In this document: one piece after another, positions 51,099 through 59,638 of the stretch | Position numbering within the stretch: position 1 is the first letter of the stretch | Layout: each line of letters begins with the position of its first letter | Assembly: GCA_966674685.1 (NCBI GenBank) | Contig: CBKWJC010000022.1 | Span: 10,262-74,261 of the forward strand | DNA: 64,000 bases | Direction of reading: 5' to 3' | Source: Thainema sp966674685 | GTDB taxonomy: Bacteria; Cyanobacteriota; Cyanobacteriia; Phormidesmidales; Phormidesmidaceae | Position numbers and translations under genes: made by a program | The notes under the pieces: model-generated | What the model was told of the DNA's origin: nothing | Database searches by the model: none | Seen by the model: only the letters and a program-made list of their open reading frames with translations

Positions 51099-52301
51099 TT
51101 AGCTCTCTTGTGGCTGGGATTGATTGATTTGTATTTGCTGATCAATTAGGGCTTCAATTTCGGCCTGTAGTTGGTGTAGTGACCAGTTACCGTAAAGAGA
51201 ACTTGCGATCGCACATCCGCCTGCCCCCACGCCTTCTTTGACGTACCCCTGCTCATAGGCTCGCAGTTGAGGATGGCGCGACGATTGAAAGCTCAAACCC
51301 GTTGCCAGCAGCGGCACATCGCCCACTAGCTGCGCGAGTCCCACTGTATCCCCTGTCGGATCGTTTGCTACCCAGCGCGTTGTCCCTACCACTACGTTTT
51401 CCGGTTGCCAGAGTTCATAGTGATAAGCTGCGATCGCACGAGTCAAAGCATACACCGCTAGCATTTGCGTTCCGCCAGCTAGCAGTACACCGCTGGTGCG
51501 GCTGGCCGTTAGCACCATGCCAGCGACGACCACCTGCATGGGATCGCCGATGGCGGCGACAAGGGCTAGGGGATCGGGGAACGAGTTGGTGGTTGATGGT
51601 GAGCAATCGGCAGCATGATAAACAGGAACGGGAGGGGGAAGATTTGCGATCGCATTTACCGTTTCACATCGCATCTTAAACTGGCGTAATCCGGCTTCCA
51701 CAACCTGACGCTTCTGATTGTGATTGCAGGTTACATGGCTGCTGTTGACCTTGTCCCAGGCCGGAATACCGAGTCCAGCTAGCACTGCCAAAGCCGTCGT
51801 CGTGCCGCCAACCACGCATTCGCCCAAAATTAGATAGGACGACGTTTTCGCCAGTTGTTCTCCCCAGTGCATTCCTTGCTCTAGCAAATGCTGCACCGTC
51901 GCCAGTGACATCGCTTCACCCGTGGTCACGCAACCAGCCGCTTGACCACCCAAATCAACGCAGGGAACGGTGGCAGGATGACGTAATCCAGCATTAAATA
52001 CCTGAATTGGAATCTGTTGTGCGGCCAGGACAGCGCGTGAAATATACACCGGAGACGCGCCTGCCTGGAGTGGCGGTAGAGGTCGCTGGGGGTGGGACGT
52101 ACAGCCATTGACCAAAAACTCGGCATCTGCGATCGCAGTATATTCTCGATCCGCTGGAGTAGCTCCAGCGGCGGAAATTCCGGGCAGCAAGCCTGTGGCC
52201 GTAAACCCTAAAACGCAGGCGAAAAGCGGCAGCTGGCCTCGGTAGCGGTTAATCCAGCGCTGCGCCCGATCACTCTGGGTATGAATCTGAATGGCATTCA
52301 C
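51099..52301 (-). CDS. CobT-like phosphoribosyltransferase (TIGR00303 family)
   Basis: This 400-residue protein resembles the cyanobacterial/archaeal family of nicotinate-mononucleotide-dependent phosphoribosyltransferases: DLGGQAAGCVTTGEAM, LGECVVGGTTTALAVLAGLG, VLLAGGTQMLAVYALTRA and ENVVVGTTRWVANDPTGDT. CobT makes alpha-ribazole phosphate for the lower ligand of cobalamin-type cofactors, although cyanobacteria mostly make pseudocobalamin. A small STTNS insertion near residue 237 is encoded by a GGTTGAT-type repeat unit. The gene starts at an ATG. Confidence 0.88.
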   Translation of the reverse strand: MNAIQIHTQSDRAQRWINRYRGQLPLFACVLGFTATGLLPGISAAGATPADREYTAIADAEFLVNGCTSHPQRPLPPLQAGASPVYISRAVLAAQQIPIQVFNAGLRHPATVPCVDLGGQAAGCVTTGEAMSLATVQHLLEQGMHWGEQLAKTSSYLILGECVVGGTTTALAVLAGLGIPAWDKVNSSHVTCNHNQKRQVVEAGLRQFKMRCETVNAIANLPPPVPVYHAADCSPSTTNSFPDPLALVAAIGDPMQVVVAGMVLTASRTSGVLLAGGTQMLAVYALTRAIAAYHYELWQPENVVVGTTRWVANDPTGDTVGLAQLVGDVPLLATGLSFQSSRHPQLRAYEQGYVKEGVGAGGCAIASSLYGNWSLHQLQAEIEALIDQQIQINQSQPQES

Positions 52302-52443
52302 GCGTTAATTGTGCCTCTCTCCGAAGTCAAGTGAAGGACCAAAAATAACCGAATTTGATGACAAAACCCAATGATTGCAGGCTATTAAGGAATTCCGCTG
52401 AGTAAGGGAGATCTTGCTATACATGGAGATAGATTCTCTCTTC

Positions 52444-52545
52444 GTATGAAGCCGGGTTGAAAACCCATGATTTATGTTTTGAGAAACGCTTGCGAAGCAA
52501 GCATTTCTCAAAATATAAATTGGGTCTTATAGCGGCCTTCATATC
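52444..52545. repeat. family 1 palindromic repeat, copy D (forward)
   Basis: The left arm GTATGAAGCCGGGTTGAAA runs to ACCCATGATTTATG; the apex is GCTTGCGAAGCAAGC; the right arm ends GGCCTTCATATCA. It extends the reading frame of the next gene artificially. Confidence 0.85.
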
Positions 52546-52570
52546 ATTCACCTCATTACAGCTTGGCCTC

Positions 52571-53269
52571 ATGGATCGTCATTCCGTCCAGATTGACCCG
52601 TTGAACAGTCCTCATCCTATTCCGTGGAATTGGGTAGTGGCAAACCAAACGGAGTTTACCACCGAACAGCTAACAAACACTGAATCAATCAATCGGTTCT
52701 ACCGTAGTCAGTCTTTGCGTTCCCCTAACCAGCGCTATGCCGCTTACAGCCGCATTCAGCTTCATCTGTCTGCCAATACAACGCGGCATCGAGTCAGCAG
52801 TATGCTGTTTATTGAAAATCTGGAAACTGGCAATCTACAGACCATTAACATTACATCACCGCTGTTTGGTCAGCCGTTTTCTGACGAAGCTGCTACGCCA
52901 CCCGGCGCGATCGCAATTGTGGTTCCCATTTCCTGGTCAGTGGATAGCGATCGCATTTTGGCCCGAGAGTTTGAGTCCATTTTTGGCAGCGACATTGCCT
53001 CGGACTATGCCGTTGTTTGGGATTGCAATGAGCAGCGCAGCTACACCCTCTCGCCTGTTGGCATGGAGTATAACCACGCCATCCTACTGGGCTGGAGCCA
53101 AGCGAATCCAGCCCAAATTCTGTTCAAAACGGGCATGATGGGCGATGAAGACTGGCTGTATTGGACAGTGAATGAATCCGGTGAAACGTTCCCAGCACCA
53201 GATGATCAGCCTGCGATTCATGGTGAAGTTGTTCACCATATTTGGGCAGGGCCACAGTCTCGGGGTTAG
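52571..53269 (+). CDS. conserved cyanobacterial hypothetical protein
   Basis: This 232-residue protein has the pattern NRFYRSQSLRSPNQRYAAYS, then RIQLHLSANTT, SSMLFIENLETGNLQTI and VPISWSVDSDRILAREFE, a type I recall as widespread in cyanobacteria but without known function. The repeated strands (RYAAYSRIQL and similar) suggest a beta-propeller-like fold. The upstream open frame starts in repeat D; I used the ATG at 52571 (MDRHSVQIDP), which has no clear Shine-Dalgarno. It may have lost part of its native leader to the repeat insertion. The next gene follows by about 100 bases. Confidence 0.75.
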   Translation: MDRHSVQIDPLNSPHPIPWNWVVANQTEFTTEQLTNTESINRFYRSQSLRSPNQRYAAYSRIQLHLSANTTRHRVSSMLFIENLETGNLQTINITSPLFGQPFSDEAATPPGAIAIVVPISWSVDSDRILAREFESIFGSDIASDYAVVWDCNEQRSYTLSPVGMEYNHAILLGWSQANPAQILFKTGMMGDEDWLYWTVNESGETFPAPDDQPAIHGEVVHHIWAGPQSRG

Positions 53270-53373
53270 GCTATCTGGGAGCGGGTTGAGCCGTCAGCGG
53301 TGAAAACCCGTAGATTTTCCGGATGACGCGATTGCTAGCTGTAAATTGCCTTAGCGACTATCCAGGTGAGTGC

Positions 53374-54603
53374 ATGACGGGTCAGGCAAAATCTGCAACG
53401 CTATTGGCGCAACTGAGAGCCGCAGTTCAGGCTGCTATTGCAGGTACGGGCGATGAATCATACCTGCTGTCCAATTCAACCTCGGATCACGACCCTGTCC
53501 CGCAGCTTGAACTGCCGACCGATATGGTCTATCAACTGGGTGCGATCGCAAGTATTTCCGCACTCTCCATTGCCGCTGGCAGTTGGCTCCAGCCCGACTC
53601 GGCTCCAGTTATCACACCGCCGGACACCGATCAGAGCCAGTCGGAACCCACTAGCCAGCCCAATTCCCTTAGCGTTAGCCCAACCGTTGCAGCGCCCGAA
53701 AATCTAGCTCCTAATTCAGAGCGCTCAAATACTGTTGCCCCTGAGCAATCAACTGAGCAATTAACTGAGCAATTAACTGAGCAATCAATTGCTGCTACTT
53801 CTGCACTAGAACCAGTATCTGCTAACGAACCATCCGCTGAAATACAGCAGTTAGCTGCACTGCAAGCCCAAACGCCGATGCTTCAGCAGCAGTTGTTGAG
53901 TTTGCAGAATGAGTTGCGATCGCTACATGAGCAGCAGGGTTTAACCAATATCGCCATTGACGTGCAGCGCTTTGCGGTACGGTTAGATAATTTGGCGACG
54001 CAGCAAGTGACGGTGAATGAAAAGCTAATCGCAGCGCAGCAGCACCAGGCGGCATTACTTCAGCAGTTGGACGTTTCCAGCCACAGTCAGATTGCCCTGC
54101 GGATTCTGGATAACAATATCCGCTACCGTGCCCTGCTGGAGGAACTGAGCGCTATCGATCAGCAGTTGGTAACCGTTTCGGCTCAGATCACGCTCGATTC
54201 AGCTCAACTTCAGGAGTTACAGCGCCAGTACCAAAGTCGGTACGCTGAATTACAGAAAGAAGCTCAGCAGTCGCTACAGCTTTACCTTCAATCTTCTGGC
54301 AACGCCGCCATTCAGCGCCAGTCGGTTCATCTCTCGACCAAAATGATTGAGGAGTCAGCCTATCTGAGCAAACTCCAGCAGGCTGTCCAAACTGCCCATC
54401 AGATCCAGGTTTTGCAGATGCGGCAGCAAACCGTCGAGTCGGCCACTCCCCACATTCAACAGCGCCAGCAAGCTGCGATCGCACTCATGCAGCAATATCG
54501 CTCCTTAACTCAACAGATCCAAACCGCTTCCACACAACTGGATCAGAACCTCAACCAAATTGCCACCCTTCAATCGCCAATCGCCCAAGCCAACCCTCAA
54601 TAA
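53374..54603 (+). CDS. Gln-rich coiled-coil protein with a membrane segment
   Basis: This 409-residue protein of unknown function has one likely transmembrane segment at about residues 50-70 (MVYQLGAIASISALSIAAGS), then a Ser/Thr/Pro-rich stretch with in-frame repeats STEQLTEQLTEQS (12-base DNA units near 53747-53790), and a long alpha-helical coiled coil (about 155-400). Its topology suggests a scaffold or an envelope-spanning spacer. I chose the ATG at 53374 with AGGTGAG eight bases upstream over the ATG at 53323. It is not a recognised family. Confidence 0.75.
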   Translation: MTGQAKSATLLAQLRAAVQAAIAGTGDESYLLSNSTSDHDPVPQLELPTDMVYQLGAIASISALSIAAGSWLQPDSAPVITPPDTDQSQSEPTSQPNSLSVSPTVAAPENLAPNSERSNTVAPEQSTEQLTEQLTEQSIAATSALEPVSANEPSAEIQQLAALQAQTPMLQQQLLSLQNELRSLHEQQGLTNIAIDVQRFAVRLDNLATQQVTVNEKLIAAQQHQAALLQQLDVSSHSQIALRILDNNIRYRALLEELSAIDQQLVTVSAQITLDSAQLQELQRQYQSRYAELQKEAQQSLQLYLQSSGNAAIQRQSVHLSTKMIEESAYLSKLQQAVQTAHQIQVLQMRQQTVESATPHIQQRQQAAIALMQQYRSLTQQIQTASTQLDQNLNQIATLQSPIAQANPQ

Positions 54604-54866
54604 TTTGCGCCCTACACAAATTTCCAACATGTGAACCACAGGCATTACCCGTACCGAAAATATTTCACCAGCAAATAAATCATTCTCCAGAGGCAGGACA
54701 AAATCATTTTTTGCTCCGCATAATCTAGTGTTGTGATGCGAAGTTTTCGAACGCGATCGCAACTGGATCAAAATATACGCTTACTTGGGCTGTGTTTAGA
54801 AATTTATAGATATCGCTAAATTATCCGATTAGCGATTTTCCTTCTTAATTTTTTACCCACCAAACT

Positions 54867-56792
54867 ATGACAAAGACAGAAGCAACCTCATCGATTCAAT
54901 CCAAAGATCAATTTGAATCAAGTCAACAGAAACTGGATACCGTTGTTCAAACTCAAACCGATGCGATCGCAAGTGATGAGATTAATTTAGAGTTTCTCTA
55001 CACGCGCGATATCGAGTTTCGTCAAGAGACAATTTATTTTCTGGTGGTGGATCGCTTCTGTGACGGTGATCCAGACAATAACGAAGGTGAAAATTCAGAA
55101 CTCTACGATCCAAAGCAGCAAGACTGGGGTAAATATTGGGGCGGCGATCTTCAGGGCGTTATCAACAAGCTGGACTACCTGAAAAACATGGGTGTGACCG
55201 CGATTTGGTTGACGCCGCTGTTTGAGCAAGTGGAAGAGCTGTTTGTCGAAAATGCTGCGATTCACGGCTACTGGACGCGAGACTTTAAGCGCCTCAACCC
55301 TCGCTTTATCGGCAAAGATGAAGATCCATCGCTTAATAATACCCAAGACACGCGCAACACCACCTTTGATCGGCTGATCGAGGAAATGCACAAGCGCGGC
55401 ATGAAGCTGGTGCTGGATATTGTCTGCAACCACAGTAGTCCCGACGTGGGCGGCAGCAAGGGAGAACTCTACGACGACGGCACGCTGATTGCTGATTTCA
55501 ATAATGACGAGGATCACTGGTATCACCACTACGGTGAAGTGACCGATTGGGAAGATGACTGGCAGGTACAAAACTGTGAGCTAGCGGGACTGGCTACGTT
55601 TAATGAAAATAATGCCGAGTATCGCAACTACATCAAGGCAGCAATTAAGCAGTGGTTGGATCGTGGCGTTGATGCCCTGCGGGTCGATACCGTCAAGCAC
55701 ATGCCGATCTGGTTCTGGCAGGAGTTCAACGCTGATATCCAGACCCATAAGCCGGACGTGTTTATCTTTGGCGAGTGGATTTTCAGCCATCCTGCGGATG
55801 ATCGGTCGGTGGAATTTGCCAACTCTTCCGGCATGACGATCTTGGACTTTGGCCTAGCCGTTGCGATTCGGGCCGCCCTGGCACAGGGAGCCGAATTTGG
55901 CTTCCACGAAATCCAAAATATCTTCGACGAAGACTATCGCTATGCGGGCGCAACGGAGCTGATTACCTTCTTTGATAATCACGACATGCCCCGCTTCCAA
56001 AGTCTGAACCCCGATCCAGACATGCTGCGACTTGCGATCGCGCTGATCATGACCTGTCGCGGTATTCCCTGCATCTACTACGGCACGGAGCAATATCTGC
56101 ATGACGACACTGACTTTGGCAATGATCCCTACAACCGCCCGATGATGCAGCAGTGGGATACAGAAACCGAGGTATACCGCAATGTCCGCCTTCTATCGGG
56201 TCTACGTCGCCTCAATCCTGCCGTGGCTCTGGGTAGCCAGTGGCAGAAGTACGTGGAACCTGATGTCTACTGCTATACCCGCAAATATCGCGATTCCCGC
56301 TGCTTTGTGGCGATGACTCGCGGCTTGGCTACCACGATTGAAGAAGTCCATACGGACATGCCCGATGGCGAACATACCTGCATTCTGACTCGCCGCAAGT
56401 TTCAGGTGACAGACGGCTTGATTCATAACCTGGAATTGTGCGATCGCGAAGTGATTGTCCTGAGCCACGTCGGTGAGCGGGTGAAAGCGCAAACGATTAT
56501 TCGCGTCCAGCTCAACGGCGTTTCAACTCAGCCTGGAGAAACCATTGTCGTGATGGGCGACTGTCCCGAACTGGGCAACTGGGACATTGCTAAAGCGTTT
56601 CCGCTAGAATATGTCAATGAAAATACCTGGTTTGGCGAAATTCCCTTCGAGGAGAGCGCCGGGAAGCCAATTGCTTACAAATACGGCATGTGGCGGCAGG
56701 GACAGTCGCCGCTGCGCGAAAATCTCACCTGTCGCCGCTGGGTGGTGGCTGATTCGGGTACGGTGAAGTGGCGAGATACCTGGCAGTGGTAG
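54867..56792 (+). CDS. GH13 alpha-amylase-family enzyme with C-terminal CBM20
   Basis: This 641-residue enzyme acts on alpha-glucans. The GH13 barrel is at about residues 45-500, with nucleophile Asp274 (GVDALRVDTVKHMP), acid/base Glu303 (FIFGEWIF) and Asp373 (TFFDNHDMPRF). A CBM20 starch-binding module follows (about 540-641, VQLNGVSTQPGETIVVMGD, CPELGNW...). There is no signal peptide, so it is probably cytosolic, working on glycogen. The barrel resembles cyclomaltodextrin glucanotransferase/maltogenic amylases, but the exact specificity is not readable. The first 40 residues are a low-complexity leader (TEATSSIQSKDQFESSQQ). Confidence 0.9.
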   Translation: MTKTEATSSIQSKDQFESSQQKLDTVVQTQTDAIASDEINLEFLYTRDIEFRQETIYFLVVDRFCDGDPDNNEGENSELYDPKQQDWGKYWGGDLQGVINKLDYLKNMGVTAIWLTPLFEQVEELFVENAAIHGYWTRDFKRLNPRFIGKDEDPSLNNTQDTRNTTFDRLIEEMHKRGMKLVLDIVCNHSSPDVGGSKGELYDDGTLIADFNNDEDHWYHHYGEVTDWEDDWQVQNCELAGLATFNENNAEYRNYIKAAIKQWLDRGVDALRVDTVKHMPIWFWQEFNADIQTHKPDVFIFGEWIFSHPADDRSVEFANSSGMTILDFGLAVAIRAALAQGAEFGFHEIQNIFDEDYRYAGATELITFFDNHDMPRFQSLNPDPDMLRLAIALIMTCRGIPCIYYGTEQYLHDDTDFGNDPYNRPMMQQWDTETEVYRNVRLLSGLRRLNPAVALGSQWQKYVEPDVYCYTRKYRDSRCFVAMTRGLATTIEEVHTDMPDGEHTCILTRRKFQVTDGLIHNLELCDREVIVLSHVGERVKAQTIIRVQLNGVSTQPGETIVVMGDCPELGNWDIAKAFPLEYVNENTWFGEIPFEESAGKPIAYKYGMWRQGQSPLRENLTCRRWVVADSGTVKWRDTWQW

Positions 56793-56811
56793 TCGCAGTA
56801 GTGCAAAACGG

Positions 56812-56910
56812 ATCTCAAGTCCACATGTAAGGAACCAATTTATTTCGTGAAAAACGCTTGCTCTGCAAGCGTTTTTCACGAAATAAATCATGGTTTTTCA
56901 AAATATTTTA
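56812..56910. repeat. family 1 palindromic repeat, copy E (reverse)
   Basis: The reversed copy has arm TCTCAAGTCCACATGTAAG, stem AACCAATTTATTTCGTGAAA and complement, apex GCTTGCTCTGCAAGC, then AATCATGGTTTTTCAAA. It lies directly after the GH13-CBM20 gene. Confidence 0.8.
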
Positions 56911-56960
56911 GGTTAGGGCGAATGGCATTTTAGGTTAGGGCGAATGCCATTCGCCCCTAC
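56904..56960. repeat. tandem GGTTAGGGCGAATGG repeat ending in GCCCCTAC
   Basis: Two direct copies of a 22-base unit (TTTAGGTTAGGGCGAATGG...) are followed by CATTCGCCCCTAC, the right half of the GTAGGGGCGAATGG palindrome. It separates repeat E from the isocitrate-lyase family gene. Confidence 0.8.
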
Positions 56961-56962
56961 TA

Positions 56963-57847
56963 TTAATCTTGTTCTTGGGAAAACTGCTGCTCTAGTTGAC
57001 GATATTTGGGCACGTCGATAATTTGTTCAAACTCGTGAAATGCCAGCGGTGTATTGAATCCATGCGTTGTTTGGTGGGTGTGCAAATGCTGGAAGCACTG
57101 CTGTAGGGCGTGGGTCGCTGCAAACAGCCCAGCTAATGGGTGAACAATAATTTTGTAGCCCAATTCTTGCAGTTCTGCTTGAGTCAGAACCGGAGTTTTG
57201 CCACCCTGGATCATGTTGGCGAAGAGAGGAACGTTTGGAAATGCAGTTGAGATCGCACGTAGTTCCTCCACTGACTGCGGTGCTTCAATAAACAGCACAT
57301 CAGCACCCGCATCAATATACATCTGCCCTCGCCGCATCGCTTCCTCCAAACCCAGCGGCGCACGGGCATCCGTTCGGGCAATCAGCACAAACTCACTCTC
57401 CCCCCGTGCCTGCACTGCCGCCCGAATTTTCTGCACCTGCTCAGCAGCGGCAATCACTCGTTTACCTTCAAAGTGACCACACTTCTTTGGCCACTCCTGA
57501 TCTTCCAAAATCATGCCCGCAATACCAAATCGCAGACAATCTTCCACCGTCCGCATCACGTTGAGCGGATTACCGTAGCCCGTATCCATATCAGCAATTA
57601 GGGGAACGTTGATGGTCGCCGCCATGCGCCCCACCGTTTCAATCATCTCCGTTGCCGTGACAAATCCGTAATCAGGCCGTCCAAGCAGAGCCGCCGCAAT
57701 GCCAAATCCGCTGGTAAACACCGCTTCAAAGCCGGCCTGCTGAGCAATCTTGGCACTGAGACAGTCGTAAACGCCGGGTAACACAACGGGTTCAGGACGC
57801 TGGAGCAGAGAGCGAAACTGTTGAGCAGGAGTTTGGGAAGGTGGCAT
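56963..57847 (-). CDS. isocitrate lyase/PEP mutase family enzyme
   Basis: This 294-residue enzyme of the PEP mutase/isocitrate lyase superfamily is PrpB-like. Visible are PGVYDCLSAKIAQQAGFEAV, FTSGFGIAAALLG, the metal-binding DMDTGYGNPLN, the catalytic loop EWPKKCGHFEGK (Cys-Gly-His present), and RTDARAPLGLEEAM. Substrates in this group include 2-methylisocitrate, oxaloacetate and carboxyphosphonoenolpyruvate; the exact one cannot be read. The frame extends to 58000, but the first 51 codons are low-complexity repeat, so I used the ATG at 57847 (MPPSQTPAQQ). Confidence 0.88.
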   Translation of the reverse strand: MPPSQTPAQQFRSLLQRPEPVVLPGVYDCLSAKIAQQAGFEAVFTSGFGIAAALLGRPDYGFVTATEMIETVGRMAATINVPLIADMDTGYGNPLNVMRTVEDCLRFGIAGMILEDQEWPKKCGHFEGKRVIAAAEQVQKIRAAVQARGESEFVLIARTDARAPLGLEEAMRRGQMYIDAGADVLFIEAPQSVEELRAISTAFPNVPLFANMIQGGKTPVLTQAELQELGYKIIVHPLAGLFAATHALQQCFQHLHTHQTTHGFNTPLAFHEFEQIIDVPKYRQLEQQFSQEQD

Positions 57848-57960
57848 GTTGGGTGGATGGGTGGATGGGTGGGAGATGAGGAGCGGGGGAGAAAGGGAGC
57901 GACGGGGCGGGGGGGGAATTTTTAATTTTGAGTTATGAGTGTTGAGTTGTGAGTGAACCA
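57848..57960. repeat. short tandem repeats (GGGTGGAT; TTTTGAG/TGTTGAG)
   Basis: Period-8 repeats of GGGTGGAT lie next to the gene start, and period-7 repeats of TTTTGAG, TTATGAG and TGTTGAG lie at about 57925-57952; they are of the same class as at 49967 and 23842. Confidence 0.75.
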
Positions 57961-58024
57961 ATTTTCTAAAACTTAAAATTAAAAACTCCTCTCGCCTCAC
58001 TCCTCACTCCTCTCGCCTTACGTA

Positions 58025-59440
58025 TTAAGACCGTTCACGTTGCGCTTTGATCTGCAAAAGGATGGTGTTATGAACTTCGCGGGTGATGGGATAGAGGGCA
58101 GCAATGCCAACACCTGTGAGGAGGACGGCGGCGGGCAAGGGGCCAAGTAGCCAGCGAATGGCGGTCAGGGCGCTGTCTGGCTGATTCAGCGCTACGGCGT
58201 CACTTCCCTGCTGCGTCACGTAGCCTGACCATTCCAGGGTTTTACCAACCAGAAAAATTGAGATGGCGGTGCCAAATTTCTGGAGCTGCACCATTAATCC
58301 GCAGAAGATGCCTTCTCGCCGCTGTCCGGTTTGCAGCTCATCGCGATCAATCACATCGGGCAGCATCGCCCAGGGCACCAGATAAGCGGTGGACAGACCA
58401 AAGCCTGCGAGGACGCCTAGAGCGTACATCCAGCCAACTTGCCCCGGTTGCAGCAGAAACAGCCCCAACTGTGCTGCCACCGTCAGCGGAATGCCCCAGC
58501 AGTAAATTGCTCGTTTACCGATACGCTGTCCCACCGGACTCCAGAAAAACATCATGGCTAGAGCGGTTCCCTGCACAGCTAGCACCATTTGAGTGAAGTG
58601 CTGGTCGGGTAAGTCCATCCAGTTGATGACGAAATAGGGCAAAATTGCCGCTGTTGCCTGAAGCGCTACCCAAGAACAGAGGTAGATGCCCATAACGTAA
58701 AGGAACGGGCGTGAACTGAAAACGATGCGTAACTGTTGGCCAATCGGTAAATGGGAAACGGCTTCTGCATCACGAGTGGATTGAAGTTGCCAGTAGCGAT
58801 CGCGGGTTGCCCACACGCAGCCCAGGACTGAAATAATTACAATTACGCCAGAAATAATGCCCAGTAGGGAATAGCGCTGCCCCACATCGGTAACTGTGGC
58901 GAAGATAACTTGAGCGATGACTAGTCCTAGAATGCTGCTGCCAATACTGAAGGCTGACTTAAAGCTGACCAGTTGCGTCCGCTCATCATAGGTTTGAGTC
59001 AGTTCCGCCGCCAAGGTGGAGTGCGGAATCGCCACGGCGGTCAGTGCTGCATAAAACAGAATTAGAACGCCGCTGTAGTAGAGAAATAACTGCCACTGCG
59101 CTGCTAGCGGCGGCATCAGCCACAGCAGCCAGAAGCTCATCCCGAGCGGGACTGCGCCCCACAGCATCCAGGGATAGCGACGACCCCATTTGGAACGGGT
59201 GCGATCGCTCAGCCAGCCAATTAGTGGATCATTAATCGCATCCCACACTTTACCGACCAGCAGCACCGTCCCTGCTAATCCCGGCGACAGACCAACCACG
59301 TCGGTAAAAAAGAACAGCAGGAAAAAGACCAGGATGCTGTTGGGAATTTCTTTACTCAGTTCGCCAACCCCATAGCCTAACTTGGTCGTAAGATTGAGAG
59401 CGACAGGCGTCGTGACGGTGGAAATGGGCGGCGCGGACAT
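58025..59440 (-). CDS. MFS transporter, GPH (sugar:cation symporter) type
   Basis: This 471-residue transporter has about 12 hydrophobic segments. The N-terminal LGYGVGELSKEIPNSILVFF and loop WDAINDPLIGWLSDRTRSKW with GRRYPW are hallmarks of the GPH family (MelB, XylP). A related motif, PDVIDRDELQTGQRREGIFC, occupies the second half. The substrate is unknown, probably a glycoside, though neighbours give no hint. The start at 59440 is an ATG, and the gene is oriented like the isocitrate-lyase family gene 24 bases beyond its stop. Confidence 0.92.
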   Translation of the reverse strand: MSAPPISTVTTPVALNLTTKLGYGVGELSKEIPNSILVFFLLFFFTDVVGLSPGLAGTVLLVGKVWDAINDPLIGWLSDRTRSKWGRRYPWMLWGAVPLGMSFWLLWLMPPLAAQWQLFLYYSGVLILFYAALTAVAIPHSTLAAELTQTYDERTQLVSFKSAFSIGSSILGLVIAQVIFATVTDVGQRYSLLGIISGVIVIISVLGCVWATRDRYWQLQSTRDAEAVSHLPIGQQLRIVFSSRPFLYVMGIYLCSWVALQATAAILPYFVINWMDLPDQHFTQMVLAVQGTALAMMFFWSPVGQRIGKRAIYCWGIPLTVAAQLGLFLLQPGQVGWMYALGVLAGFGLSTAYLVPWAMLPDVIDRDELQTGQRREGIFCGLMVQLQKFGTAISIFLVGKTLEWSGYVTQQGSDAVALNQPDSALTAIRWLLGPLPAAVLLTGVGIAALYPITREVHNTILLQIKAQRERS

Positions 59441-59570
59441 ACGGTACTCCTTACATGGCGAAATGTGGCTATATTATCCCAGTTCTTCAAACTAGAGCGA
59501 TCACTGTCCACTGGATTAGAACTGACTAAGGATTACGCTGTGCATGGGTAATGGAATAGTTGAATTGAAA

Positions 59571-59609
59571 TCAAAAAGAGAGGCGCACGCTGTGCGCCTC
59601 TCTTTTTGA
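59571..59609 (-). terminator. strong terminator after the beta-lactamase-like gene
   Basis: An almost 39-base perfect palindrome (TCAAAAAGAGAGGCGCAC and complement) has A-run/T-run ends. It lies 30 bases beyond the minus-strand gene's stop and upstream of the MFS gene. Confidence 0.92.
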
Positions 59610-59638
59610 TGATTCGATTGGTTAGCGCATCAATCCGA

